A stretch of 64,000 bases of DNA from assembly GCF_008274585.1 (NCBI RefSeq), contig NZ_VTRT01000001.1, forward strand, positions 372,001 to 436,000, read 5' to 3'. Under the pieces are notes generated by a model that made no database searches, was not told where the DNA came from, and worked only from the letters and a program-made list of their open reading frames with translations. Of this stretch, positions 19,032-28,134 are shown piece after piece; the stretch's first letter is position 1, and every line of letters begins with the position of its first letter. The position numbers and the translations under genes are program-made. Source of the DNA: Pedobacter sp. BS3. GTDB lineage: Bacteria > Bacteroidota > Bacteroidia > Sphingobacteriales > Sphingobacteriaceae.

Positions 19032-19266
19032 TGTCTGAATGAGTTATGTCACAGCGTTATTCGGAAATAATAATTTAATAATTCAAGGTTATGCATCATT
19101 GCGCCCGAGCATTTAATTGTTTACCGTAAATTGCCGAAGGCGAATTTTCCCCTAAAGAACTTATTATTTTCGAATGCAACAACTTACGGGTAACAATTGT
19201 TTCAATTTGTTGTGATATTTTATTTTTATTACCGATGTCCGGATGCTGAAATAATTTTTAAATTTA

Positions 19267-19299
19267 TTTTGCACACTCAAAAACAAGATTCTATATTTG
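19267..19299 (+). promoter_or_regulatory. promoter of tRNA-Val
   Basis: A -33 TTTTG (19267-19271), a 20-base spacer and a -7 TATATTTG (19292-19299) lie 16 bases ahead of the tRNA. This is a good match to the Bacteroidota sigma factor consensus. Confidence 0.7.
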
Positions 19300-19315
19300 C
19301 AGTCCCAAACGGGAA

Positions 19316-19390
19316 GGGAGCATAGCTCAGCTGGTTCAGAGCATCTGCCTTACAAGCAGAGGGTCACAGGTTCGAATCCTGTTGCTCCCA
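19316..19390 (+). tRNA. tRNA-Val (anticodon TAC)
   Basis: 75 bases fold as a standard tRNA: acceptor GGGAGCA/TGCTCCC, D-arm GCTC...GAGC, anticodon stem TCTGC/GCAGA with CTTACAA loop (anticodon TAC), T-arm ACAGG-TTCGAAT-CCTGT and discriminator A. CCA is not encoded. Its 3' part from the anticodon loop onward is repeated at 34232, marking the attachment site of the island that follows. Confidence 0.97.
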
Positions 19391-19410
19391 CTACAAAAAG
19401 CCTTCAGATT
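19348..19410 (+). repeat. left attachment site (attL) within tRNA-Val
   Basis: 63 bases, identical to 34232-34294. They run from the anticodon stem of tRNA-Val through its 3' end into the terminator. After one mismatch a further 21 bases match. The distance between the copies is 14,884 bp. Confidence 0.9.
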
Positions 19411-19428
19411 GATCTCTGAGGGCTTTTT
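19395..19428 (+). terminator. terminator of tRNA-Val
   Basis: A 14-bp stem (one G-U pair) with a 6-base loop ends in a T-run, immediately after the tRNA. The same terminator is copied at 34279-34312. Confidence 0.85.
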
Positions 19429-19525
19429 TGTTGGGAAGCCTCTGACCAGCTAGCTATAAATATCCTTTGATTTACTGAAATGTTTGTGCATAGTTTGTGC
19501 CGCAAGTAGCCATAATTTAAAACCT

Positions 19526-20752
19526 ATGGTCTATTTAAAGCTAATTCTAGATGAAAGAAAATTCAAACAAAATGATATATATTCTATTGTTGTAAGAATT
19601 GTTTACAACAGAAAGGTAACAACCCTAACTACAGGAGTTAGGATAGAAAGAAAGTATTGGGACTATGCAAGTGGCCAGATTATAAATACCCATCCCAATT
19701 ATATGCTACTCAATACTAAACTCTCTGAGTTCTATTTAAAAGTTCAGAAAGCTGTTTTAAGTCTGGAAAACATAGGATCATTTTCTATAGAAGAACTTAG
19801 ACAAGAACTAAGTAATAATAAGCCAACCAATAAAATTACTAGCTCAACAACTTTTAATGAGTTTTCTCAAAAGCTTATACAAGACCTGATTGCTATTAAC
19901 AAATCTGGTAATGCTATTATCTATCGTACAGCCAGTAACCGTTTAATTGCCTATGCAGATAACCAGAAACTCAAGTTCAGAGATATAGATTATAACTTGT
20001 TAGAAGGCTTTAAAAATACTTTATTACAGGATGGCGTTAAACCCAATAGCGTACACAACTACTTCAGGACTATCCGGGCTATATATAATAAAGCTATTAA
20101 AGCTAAGCTGATAGACCGTTCCTATTATCCTTTTCATGATGTTAAAGTCAAATTGGAAAGGACTGCTAAACGTGCTGTACCTGTAGATTGTATCAAGAAG
20201 CTATACAAGTTAGAGCTTAAACCTGATTCCAGGCAATGGCATGCAAGGAACTACTTTATATTGAGCTTCTCACTAATAGGTATGTCCTTCACGGATATGG
20301 CTTACTTAATCCCTAAAAGCATAGTAAGGGGCAGGCTAATCTACAACCGCAGAAAGACCCATAAAACTTATGATATCAAGTTAACTACTGTAGCTATCCA
20401 GATATTGAAATTGTATGAGGGCAGGAATACCAAATATCTGTTACCGATACTTCCACCATCTGTAGTAGAAGATTCTATGGAAGCTAAGAAGATTATATCC
20501 CAATGGATTAAAACTACTAATAAATGGCTGAGGAAGTTAGCAGAAAGTCATAAACTGGAGGAAGACTTAACAACGTATGTTACCCGTCATAGTTGGGCCA
20601 CCTCTGCAAAACGTTTAGGATATTCCATTGAGTTAATAGCTGAAGCGATGGGACATGAGCATGGTAACCGGATAACTAATATCTACTTGGATACCTTTGA
20701 CCAAGAGGTTATTGATGAAGTGAATGAGCGGGTGGTGAATACAATAGTATAA
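19526..20752 (+). CDS. int: tyrosine recombinase / integrase of the tRNA-Val island
   Basis: 408 residues from ATG at 19526. The frame opens at 19484, but the earlier start falls in the att-proximal repeat, and homology with the second copy suggests MVYLKLIL as the N-terminus. It has an arm-binding N-terminal domain, a SAM-like core-binding domain (about 110-200) and a catalytic domain. The box-II motif TRHSW includes Arg354. His377 (GHEHG) and the nucleophile Tyr387 (NIYLD) follow. At the usual first catalytic Arg position the sequence reads FSLIGM, with Ile251, as in some divergent Bacteroidota integrases. It inserts the element into tRNA-Val. Confidence 0.93.
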   Translation: MVYLKLILDERKFKQNDIYSIVVRIVYNRKVTTLTTGVRIERKYWDYASGQIINTHPNYMLLNTKLSEFYLKVQKAVLSLENIGSFSIEELRQELSNNKPTNKITSSTTFNEFSQKLIQDLIAINKSGNAIIYRTASNRLIAYADNQKLKFRDIDYNLLEGFKNTLLQDGVKPNSVHNYFRTIRAIYNKAIKAKLIDRSYYPFHDVKVKLERTAKRAVPVDCIKKLYKLELKPDSRQWHARNYFILSFSLIGMSFTDMAYLIPKSIVRGRLIYNRRKTHKTYDIKLTTVAIQILKLYEGRNTKYLLPILPPSVVEDSMEAKKIISQWIKTTNKWLRKLAESHKLEEDLTTYVTRHSWATSAKRLGYSIELIAEAMGHEHGNRITNIYLDTFDQEVIDEVNERVVNTIV

Positions 20753-20843
20753 TTATTTAGATTTGAATAGGGGATATTAATATTTGATTAATGTTCCCTA
20801 TTTACAAAGAGTTAAATTGTAATATTGTTCATTACAATACTTT

Positions 20844-20911
20844 AACCTACCTTTAGGTTTAGTCAGTAGTATGAGTTTCTGCTGGCTAAACTTAAAACAC
20901 GGTAGGTTTTT
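20844..20911 (+). terminator. nested hairpin downstream of integrase
   Basis: Outer arms AACCTACC (20844-20851) and GGTAGGTT (20901-20908) enclose inner arms GTTTAGTCAG (20857-20866) and CTGGCTAAAC (20882-20891), followed by a T-run. It could be an integrase terminator or a small structured RNA. The remaining 20753-21114 shows no ORF. Confidence 0.55.
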
Positions 20912-21114
20912 ATATGAATAGCGACTCAATTCCTTAATGAGATACGGCTACCCTAAAGAATCTGATTGAATATGAATAAACGGCTGTATAAACAGGAATT
21001 TTGTTCATCCTAGAAGAGAATTAAAAGATAAGTTCGATAAGCCGAAGGGTGATTTGTACTTTATAGTACAACCGAGATATTGAGAAAAGTTTTGTAATTA
21101 ACAAATATTGATTA

Positions 21115-21891
21115 ATGAAAATTTCAGATTCTCTGATTAGAATTAACAGAATCTTAACTAGCCTCAATGATGGGGATGAAGTAAGTGACTTAAAATATGA
21201 GTATGCTAATATCTTAGATAATCCAAATGGGCTCTATGATGGTGAAGTTGTAAGCTGTATTTGGAATAGCGAAAGTTGTTGTTGGAATCTGGAAATTGTT
21301 AAAAATGGTTATGATTTTATTTCAATAACTGAAACTTTCTCTTCCTATGTTAGCAGAATAGTTAAATGCCATCTAAATAGTATAACCAGTTTGTTGATAA
21401 TATTTCACCTCAATTATGAACCACAGAAATTCAAAAATTTGATAAGAGGTATAATCACAGAAATGAATTTTCTTGTTTTACAATGTGGTGAATTGCCGGA
21501 ACTCAAGGCGGAATTTTCAAAATTTATAGTATATATTAAAGAAAAGTATAATAAAACAGGAGAAAGTTCTCCAATGAAGCCTATCTCTACCAAAATCAAA
21601 TTATTACGTTCAATTAACCTTTTTACAACATTCCTTTTGGATTATTCTGATAGTAAAAATACTTTAGGAAAACCTGTATTCGAAAGAGATATACCAGCTT
21701 TTAAAGAGTTAGTCATAAATAATTTCATAGATAAAGACGATCGTTCCATTTCTAAAGAAACAATAAACACTTATTTTGACACCAACAAGCAAGATGAGAA
21801 GCGTGCTAAGAAAAAACCTATTGAACTCCCCGATACTTATAATGAATTAGATGATACAGAGGTTGAAGAAACCGAAGAATCAAATTCTTAA
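21115..21891 (+). CDS. hypothetical island protein, 258 aa
   Basis: 258 residues, with no signal peptide. Its centre is moderately hydrophobic and helical. The C-terminal part reads DKDDRSISKETINTYFDTNK and then DEKRAKKKP, which faintly resembles the C-terminus of RteC-like regulators of Bacteroides mobile elements. The last 25 residues are strongly acidic. It is AT-rich like its neighbours. The function is unknown, and a regulatory role is only a guess. Confidence 0.75.
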   Translation: MKISDSLIRINRILTSLNDGDEVSDLKYEYANILDNPNGLYDGEVVSCIWNSESCCWNLEIVKNGYDFISITETFSSYVSRIVKCHLNSITSLLIIFHLNYEPQKFKNLIRGIITEMNFLVLQCGELPELKAEFSKFIVYIKEKYNKTGESSPMKPISTKIKLLRSINLFTTFLLDYSDSKNTLGKPVFERDIPAFKELVINNFIDKDDRSISKETINTYFDTNKQDEKRAKKKPIELPDTYNELDDTEVEETEESNS

Positions 21892-22033
21892 TTCCTTCAC
21901 AAAAAGTCAGCTGACCATTTTTTGACTGACTGACCTTATTTTTTTAGGCACTTTTGCATTATCGTATCAAAAAAGCCGGTTTGGTACGTGCGTGCAATAG
22001 TGCACAAAAGTAACCGGCAGGAGGAAATAGAAT

Positions 22034-23905
22034 TTGGTAAAAATTCAAAACCCCATAGTAAATATTACAGTCTCCATGTTCAGGAACTGTATAAGTAACG
22101 GGCCTCGTCAAGCTAAATTAGAAACATTGCTTGAGGCAATTAAGAACGGTAGATATGCCGCAAAAATTAATGAAATAAGAATGGCAAATGATAAAGCCAT
22201 AAAAAACAAGTTAAAAACAAATGGGTTACCCGCCTTTACCCCAAGTGGAGTATTTAACGGTGGCCGGACAATTAAAAATCTGGTTAATTATAACCCATTA
22301 GTTGTATTGGATTTTGATAATATCCCTTTAGAAAGGTATCAGGAGATATTTTATAAAATTACAGCATCACCATATACCTTAAGTGCTTTTAAAAGCCCAA
22401 AAGGAAACGGAATTAAGGTTTTGATATTAACATCCAATAATGATGCAGAGAACCATAGCATGGTGTTTTACCAGGTGGTTGATTATTACCAGGAACTGGT
22501 AAAATTTGATGTAGACCAATCAGGGAAAGATGTATCCAGATTATGTATTGTTTCTTATGATGAGCATACCTATATCAGTGATAACCCTGAAGTATTTAAA
22601 GTTAGGCCGATAGAAGAGCAGAAAGGAGAATTAGAAGTGGATAACTTAAATGTAGATTTCAATAGTGGCTATGCAATGGCATTGTCATGGACAAAAAAGA
22701 GAGAACAATTTGAAGAAGGGAGCAGGAATAATTTTATTTATTATCTGGCCTGCTGTTGTAATAGAATAGGATTAAAGCAAGATAAAGTGAGAGAGAAAAT
22801 AATAATGGAATACGGAAAAAGTGAGGATTTAATAAATGAATTTACTAAATCAGTAGACAGTGCATATGAACACCACAGAGAAGAGTTTGGTAAATTTAGG
22901 CACATAGAAGAAACAGATATAATAGAAGAAGCTGTTGCGGAAGTTGCGCAACAACCAAATGCAACAGTCAATGGAAAGGTATTGAGGGGAAGCTTAAAAA
23001 CCTTTAGAGAACTGGCTGATGAGGGCAAGAACCTAAAACCTTTAAAAAAGATTTTTGGGAATTATATTCTGGAAAAAAACACAGTCCTGTTCCCATCAGA
23101 ACGTGGAGTTGGTAAATCACTTTTAGCTATGCAGTTAGCATTAGTAGTTGCAAATGGGGATACAGAGTTTCTTGGGGAACCGATAGAACTTCATGGAAAC
23201 GTATTATATGTCAATCTTGAGTTAGGAGAATCTGTATTAGCTAGGAGAATGGCTACATTGACAAAAAATATAGAAAGCAAATCCACCACTTTTAATGCCC
23301 TCGCACTTACTTCAAGAGAGGGGCTTAAAGCGATTATAGATGATATAAAAAAGGAATGTGAAGCCTATAGCCCTGTTTTAATCATTATTGATAATCTTAG
23401 AACAGCTTTTTCCGGTGCGGATAATGAGAAGAATAAAGAAATGACTTCTGCTATTTCAATGATTAATAAATTAAAAGATGAAGTTGGAGCAGCCTTCCTC
23501 ATTGTCCATCATACTAAAAAAGGAACGCATAATCAATTAACCAATAGCGATATGCAATCAGGAGCAGGAGCGTTAACAGATTTGGTAGATGCTGATTTCT
23601 TTTTGAGAAGAAGCAATAAAGGTCGTAACCTTAGAATATTGAAAAGAATAAAATCCCGTGAATGCGAAGAGCAGGATGGCGCTAAATTAATAACCCTGAA
23701 CCCTGAAACGTTATGGTTTGAGCATCTTGAAGATAATGTGGATGAGCGTTCCCATGTATTATATGCCCCTTCAAAAGAGGATTCAGAAGAAATAAATAAG
23801 AGAATACTTGAAATGCATAAACAAGGAATATCTAATGCTGAAATAAGTCGTCAGATTGGAATAGACCGTTCAAATGTAGGAAGGAGGTTAAAGCAACTGT
23901 CATAA
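22034..23905 (+). CDS. primase-helicase-like protein (BT4734-type N-terminus plus AAA ATPase)
   Basis: 623 residues. A TTG start at 22034 follows a strong AGGAGG ten bases upstream. The N-terminus (FRNCISNGPRQAKLETLLEA, then NPLVVLDFDNI) matches the BT4734/BF3469 family. A primase C-terminal-like segment lies around 215-290, and a RepA/DnaB-like ATPase has Walker A SERGVGKS (about 354-361) and Walker B VLIIIDNL (about 446-453). The last 30 residues form a helix-turn-helix (GISNAEISRQIGIDRSNVGR). It most likely starts replication of the excised element. Confidence 0.85.
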   Translation: MVKIQNPIVNITVSMFRNCISNGPRQAKLETLLEAIKNGRYAAKINEIRMANDKAIKNKLKTNGLPAFTPSGVFNGGRTIKNLVNYNPLVVLDFDNIPLERYQEIFYKITASPYTLSAFKSPKGNGIKVLILTSNNDAENHSMVFYQVVDYYQELVKFDVDQSGKDVSRLCIVSYDEHTYISDNPEVFKVRPIEEQKGELEVDNLNVDFNSGYAMALSWTKKREQFEEGSRNNFIYYLACCCNRIGLKQDKVREKIIMEYGKSEDLINEFTKSVDSAYEHHREEFGKFRHIEETDIIEEAVAEVAQQPNATVNGKVLRGSLKTFRELADEGKNLKPLKKIFGNYILEKNTVLFPSERGVGKSLLAMQLALVVANGDTEFLGEPIELHGNVLYVNLELGESVLARRMATLTKNIESKSTTFNALALTSREGLKAIIDDIKKECEAYSPVLIIIDNLRTAFSGADNEKNKEMTSAISMINKLKDEVGAAFLIVHHTKKGTHNQLTNSDMQSGAGALTDLVDADFFLRRSNKGRNLRILKRIKSRECEEQDGAKLITLNPETLWFEHLEDNVDERSHVLYAPSKEDSEEINKRILEMHKQGISNAEISRQIGIDRSNVGRRLKQLS

Positions 23906-23906
23906 A

Positions 23907-23934
23907 TTGTTGCGTTGCAATTTAACCGCAACAA
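23907..23934. repeat. inverted repeat after primase gene
   Basis: TTGTTGCG and CGCAACAA are separated by 12 bases, directly after the primase stop codon. Confidence 0.6.
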
Positions 23935-23955
23935 ATAGCAACACTGCAACATCAG

Positions 23956-23995
23956 AGGTCGGTAGAAATACCGGCCTTTGTTATTTTAAATTTTT
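23956..23995 (+). terminator. terminator of primase-helicase gene
   Basis: An 8-bp stem GGTCGGTA/TACCGGCC with a GAAA tetraloop is followed by a T-rich tail. Confidence 0.75.
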
Positions 23996-24125
23996 TTCCA
24001 ATTTTTTCAGCGCAATTATTCTCGCAACCCTCCCCATAAACAACTCCCCTACCTGATTTTGGAATTGCCGGATACCCGGTAAACTCCAGGAGTTATAAAT
24101 CAAATTTTTCAAAAAACACATTATT

Positions 24126-24452
24126 ATGGTAACAATTACAGGTTATGAAAAAAGACAGGGAGAGCAGCAAGAGTTCTTCCTGTTGCAATTACAGGGAGAT
24201 ATTGAAATAGTCTATTCCCAAACTACAGGACAACCCTATGCCACTGTCAGAAAAACCCTGATGTCAACAACATTTAATGAAGCAACATGTCAGGCGTTAA
24301 TAGGAAAGCAATTGCCCGGAAATATTACTAAAGTAAGTACAGAACCCTATGAATACACCATTCCGGAGACAGGTGAAGTCAAAACACTGGATTACAGGTA
24401 TCAATATGCTCCAGAAGAAACCCAGACAGTAGAAGAAGCAGTATTTGCTTAG
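24126..24452 (+). CDS. hypothetical protein upstream of Sak4-like ATPase, 108 aa
   Basis: 108 residues, beta-rich by composition, with an acidic C-terminus (APEETQTVEEAVFA). The size, the acidic tail and the position just before a recombination ATPase recall a single-stranded-DNA-binding protein, but I see no firm OB-fold signature. It may bind DNA in the same recombination module. It has no membrane segment or signal peptide. Confidence 0.75.
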   Translation: MVTITGYEKRQGEQQEFFLLQLQGDIEIVYSQTTGQPYATVRKTLMSTTFNEATCQALIGKQLPGNITKVSTEPYEYTIPETGEVKTLDYRYQYAPEETQTVEEAVFA

Positions 24453-24534
24453 TCTATAATACCCACACTTTATTCATGATAAGGGATTACAACAGTAGTC
24501 CCTTTTTTATTTCATCACCATTTATAACAAGAAT

Positions 24535-25449
24535 ATGCAGATTAGAAAAGCAGAAAGAAAGTATGCCAAAATTAAAATGGCAGTACAAGGAGCAGCAGGC
24601 TCCGGTAAAACCTATAGCTCACTATTAATAGCCTATGGACTATGTGCAGACTGGACAAAGATTGTCATTATAGATACCGAAAATAACAGCGCAGATTTAT
24701 ATGCCGATTTAGGTAACTATAATGTATTACCCATACAAGAACCCTTCACACCAGAAAAGTACATCCAGGCCATAACCCTATGTGTACAATCCGATATGGC
24801 AGTTATCATCATCGATAGTTTAAGCCATGCATGGGAATACCTTTTAGACCAACATGCAAATATGGCCGGGAACAGCTTTACCAATTGGGCAAAAATTACA
24901 CCACGACAGAACGCATTAGTAAATGCCATCCTGCAAAGTAACACCCATATCATAGCCACCATGCGGGTAAAGCAAGATTATGTATTAAACCAGAAAGATG
25001 GCAAATACATACCAGAGAAAGTAGGCTTAAGAGCCATACAACGAGATGGGTTAGATTATGAATTCACCATTGTACTGGATATAGATATCAAACATTATGC
25101 AACAGCATCCAAAGACAGGACAGGCTTATTTATGGATAAACCAGCATCAAAAATATCCAGTGAAACCGGGGAACATATCCTCAACTGGTGTATCTCCTCC
25201 TTTAGAAGAGAAGATAGCCCCGAACCTATCCTTCCAGACAATACCATAGATACCATTAAACAAGCCATTAATCAGGCAACAACTATAGAAGAACTCAGGA
25301 AGATATTTAATGACAATCCCCAATACCAGCAATCACTTGCCGAAGAATTCTCAAAAAAGAAAACGGCCTTAACCACCATCAATCAGTTAACCCAATCATT
25401 AAACACCAAATTCAATCCCAATGGAAGCATTACCATTAACCGTACCTGA
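24535..25449 (+). CDS. Sak4-like RecA-fold ATPase (phage recombination type)
   Basis: 304 residues. The N-terminus carries Walker A GAAGSGKT (about residues 19-26) and Walker B AVIIIDSL (about 90-97), with NTHIIATMRVKQDYV after it, as in the AAA_24/Sak4 group of phage single-strand annealing ATPases. The C-terminal 80 residues are a helical tail. It likely helps recombination or replication of the element. Its 3' end overlaps the DUF3871 gene by 29 bases, so they are co-translated. Confidence 0.85.
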   Translation: MQIRKAERKYAKIKMAVQGAAGSGKTYSSLLIAYGLCADWTKIVIIDTENNSADLYADLGNYNVLPIQEPFTPEKYIQAITLCVQSDMAVIIIDSLSHAWEYLLDQHANMAGNSFTNWAKITPRQNALVNAILQSNTHIIATMRVKQDYVLNQKDGKYIPEKVGLRAIQRDGLDYEFTIVLDIDIKHYATASKDRTGLFMDKPASKISSETGEHILNWCISSFRREDSPEPILPDNTIDTIKQAINQATTIEELRKIFNDNPQYQQSLAEEFSKKKTALTTINQLTQSLNTKFNPNGSITINRT

Positions 25450-26395
25450 TACAGCCATGAATGTATCATCAGAAAAAGCCTTTATACAAGCCAATACCAG
25501 CCCCATTACCTTACAGGAAATCAGACAAAAACATATCATCCCCGTTTTTGTAAAAGATAATGAACCGGTTATTAGCCATGCAGACTTCATAGAAACAACA
25601 ATAGATGTGGTACAACACCTGTTCCAGCATGAAACCATATTATCCCCCGCAATACGCATCAGCCATCCCATAAAAGGAAGAATACCCGAAGCAAAAGAAA
25701 AACCAGCCAGTCAGTTACTGGAATCAGAAAAGACCGTGTATTATGAACGTATGGCCTTTATTGTAGAAATACCAAGCATAAGCGATGATATATCAGGCAA
25801 CAAGCTGTCACTAACAATAGGAGGCGTAAAATCCCATCACCAGGATAACCTGTCCGGTAAAAAAGGTTCAGATGAACACTTCAAGCTATTTATAGGATTC
25901 CAGAATAAAGTATGTACCAATCTATGCATCTGGTCAGACGGATTTATAGCCGATTTAAAAGTAAAAACCAGCCACCAGTTAATGGATGGTATCATACACC
26001 TGCTGGTCAGTTATAATGCAAAACAACATATAGATAACATGCGCCAGTTAAGCAATTACTACCTGTCAGAATATGAATTTGCCCAGTTAGTAGGCCGGTG
26101 CAGAATGTACCATTATCTACCCAATGAATTTAAAAAGAAGCTGCCGGTATTCCAATTTGGAGACACCCAATTAGGTATCTTAACCAGAGATTACTATAAA
26201 GATGAAGCATTTCGTCAATATGAAGATGGAAGTATAGACCTGTGGCGGTTATATAACCTGCTTACAGGAGTAAATAAATCCAGCTATATCGATACCTTTC
26301 TGGATAGAGGAGCAAATGCCTTCGACTTCACCAATAAGTTATACCAGGCTGTAAGTAACAAAGAATACAATTGGTTTCTACATGGCAGAAAGTAA
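25421..26395 (+). CDS. DUF3871-family protein
   Basis: 324 residues matching what I know of DUF3871, a Bacteroidota family found in prophages and integrative elements. Recognisable segments are SHADFIETTIDVVQHLF, PAIRISHPIKGR, SLTIGGVKSHHQDN and NLCIWSDGF, ending with AVSNKEYNWFLHGRK. The biochemical role is unknown. The family has been compared with DUF932 plasmid and phage proteins. It overlaps the Sak4-like gene upstream, and its stop overlaps the next start (TAATG). Confidence 0.85.
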   Translation: MEALPLTVPDTAMNVSSEKAFIQANTSPITLQEIRQKHIIPVFVKDNEPVISHADFIETTIDVVQHLFQHETILSPAIRISHPIKGRIPEAKEKPASQLLESEKTVYYERMAFIVEIPSISDDISGNKLSLTIGGVKSHHQDNLSGKKGSDEHFKLFIGFQNKVCTNLCIWSDGFIADLKVKTSHQLMDGIIHLLVSYNAKQHIDNMRQLSNYYLSEYEFAQLVGRCRMYHYLPNEFKKKLPVFQFGDTQLGILTRDYYKDEAFRQYEDGSIDLWRLYNLLTGVNKSSYIDTFLDRGANAFDFTNKLYQAVSNKEYNWFLHGRK

Positions 26396-26634
26396 TGATG
26401 GATGCGCCCCAATTCTATCAATACCTGAACTATAAAAGCATATTAATAGTTACCCAAAAGAATAAGCTGGAACGCTTATATTGTCCATTCAGGGTATGTA
26501 AAAAATCCCCTACCGGAAGAACAATAATCTATATAGTAGAGCAAGTTAAAGCCGGGGAACATAACCATATTTATTATAAAATAAACGGCAGATATGAAGC
26601 CTATTCCGGTTACCAGATATTATGTAATAGCTGA
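26395..26634 (+). CDS. small hypothetical protein, 79 aa
   Basis: It starts at ATG 26395, overlapping the DUF3871 stop as TAATG, which indicates translational coupling. It has the sequence style of a small phage protein (MMDAPQFYQYLNYKSIL at the start) with two Cys spaced five residues apart (YCPFRVCK). The function is unknown. Confidence 0.65.
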   Translation: MMDAPQFYQYLNYKSILIVTQKNKLERLYCPFRVCKKSPTGRTIIYIVEQVKAGEHNHIYYKINGRYEAYSGYQILCNS

Positions 26635-26989
26635 TTTAGCAAGATATTCAATCTCGCTGCAATTATTGATTATTTTAAATAATACTATCGGCAGGACATT
26701 ACTATTAATATAGCTAATATAGTTAACACAGCTAAAGAGGTTATGCTGGATTTTCTTTAAAAGTATTCTTATGAGACGGTTTCCTCTATAATAAAAACCC
26801 CTGAAAAGAACACCAAATGCAACTTATCATTATCACTTAGTTAAACCAGATAGCTAAAATGAAAATACCAAGTGAGAAGTTAAGACATATTTTATAAATT
26901 AGCCTTACCATTAAAGCGGAGGTAAACAACCAGAAAAGTAGATTGTAAACAATTTATTTATAAAAATATAAGCGTTAGCTATCAGTTCT

Positions 26990-27117
26990 TGCATCTCAGG
27001 AATCCTAGGAAAATTTCAGAAACATTGCAACAAGAACAGGTACGACAACGCCTACGTAAAAGCGTAGGTGCTTGTCTATCTGTTGCAATAGGTCTCTCCT
27101 AGGAACCTCTGAGTGCA
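26990..27117 (+). ncRNA. putative structured RNA or hairpin-rod DNA element
   Basis: Four nested stems form one long rod. Stem A pairs TGCA-CTCAG (26990-26999) with CTGAG-TGCA (to 27117). Stem B is TCCTAGGA (27003-27010) with TCCTAGGA (27097-27104). Stem C is ATTGCAACA (27024-27032) with TGTTGCAAT (27081-27089). Stem D is GACAA plus CGCCTACG with CGTAGGTG plus TTGTC (27044-27076), and the loop is TAAAAG. About 39 pairs lie in 128 bases of a gene-free region (26635-27193). The strand is unknown. A further stem AGTTCC/GGAACT (27127/27166) follows. It could be an RNA, a packaging site or a replication site. Confidence 0.6.
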
Positions 27118-27193
27118 GATAAGATGAGTTCCCTACGCTTTCTCATTTATTAACCCACCGTGTTCGGAACTGCCCGGTATAAATTAATTTTTT

Positions 27194-28045
27194 ATGAAAA
27201 AATATGTATTGGTATTATGCGCAGTAACAACACTATTGTCCTGTTCAAAGAGCAAAAAGAGGGACGACTCACCAACGTCACAGTCTTCATTATTATCTAA
27301 GATTATTGAGGTCGAATCCACCGGAAAAGAGCTAATCAAAACAGAATTTAATTATTCTGAGAACAACCAGCTTAAAGAAATGATAGAGCATCATTATGAT
27401 GAAGGTATTGAGGGAAACCGATATGTTTTTAATTACAATAACGATGTGATTCAATCAATAGATGCCTATTCTTTAGGTACTGGCAGGCATTATGCAACTA
27501 TTAACCAGTTTAAATTTAATAATAATCACCCTACTCATTTTGTGTATAATTTTTTAGGGTTCAGTGATGCCGATCAATATGCACAATACTATATGATTAA
27601 TGATTTAAGTTATGCTAATAACAGGTTAACTACTATAGTAGCAAAGAGTTATGAAACTTATAGTAATGAATTAAATCAGACTGAAATATCAACATATAAC
27701 TATGATAATAATGGGAAATTAATCAATATACACAAAGCGACAGAATTTCCTTTATCTGGAGTATCCAGAGATACAATCACATTTAAATCCTATGATGGTA
27801 AGAAGAGTATATTAAGTCCATTTCCAGAGTGGTTTATGGTGACTATGTATTCACCTCCAACAGAATTAACGTCAAGTCCATTTGGCAATATATTGGAAGA
27901 AGAAGAAAACGGCGATGGATATTATTACAAATATCAATATGAATATGGATATAATGAACAAGGTTACCCAATAACAAGCACTTCGGTGTTGTATACTAAC
28001 AACCAGTTGAATCTATCGATTTCATATAGATATGAGTATAAATAA
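27194..28045 (+). CDS. exported lipoprotein with YD-like beta repeats
   Basis: 283 residues. The signal peptide ends in a lipobox (TLLSCSKS, Cys17), so it is a lipoprotein. The mature part is rich in YxYxxNGxL units (FNYSENNQLKEM, YNYDNNGKLINIH, YEYGYNEQGYPI), typical of small Bacteroidota surface lipoproteins of the DUF4595-like kind. It opens a run of six genes for exported proteins. The function is unknown. Confidence 0.8.
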   Translation: MKKYVLVLCAVTTLLSCSKSKKRDDSPTSQSSLLSKIIEVESTGKELIKTEFNYSENNQLKEMIEHHYDEGIEGNRYVFNYNNDVIQSIDAYSLGTGRHYATINQFKFNNNHPTHFVYNFLGFSDADQYAQYYMINDLSYANNRLTTIVAKSYETYSNELNQTEISTYNYDNNGKLINIHKATEFPLSGVSRDTITFKSYDGKKSILSPFPEWFMVTMYSPPTELTSSPFGNILEEEENGDGYYYKYQYEYGYNEQGYPITSTSVLYTNNQLNLSISYRYEYK

Positions 28046-28134
28046 TTCAAATGCCTTGAAAAATCATTAGATGATGGAGGGGGATAGTGACAAATATTAG
28101 CCATATCTACCCTCTCTTTTAAATAAAAGTTGTT

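Noticed and set aside
20844-20911. Retron ncRNA
   Set aside because: No reverse transcriptase gene is nearby.
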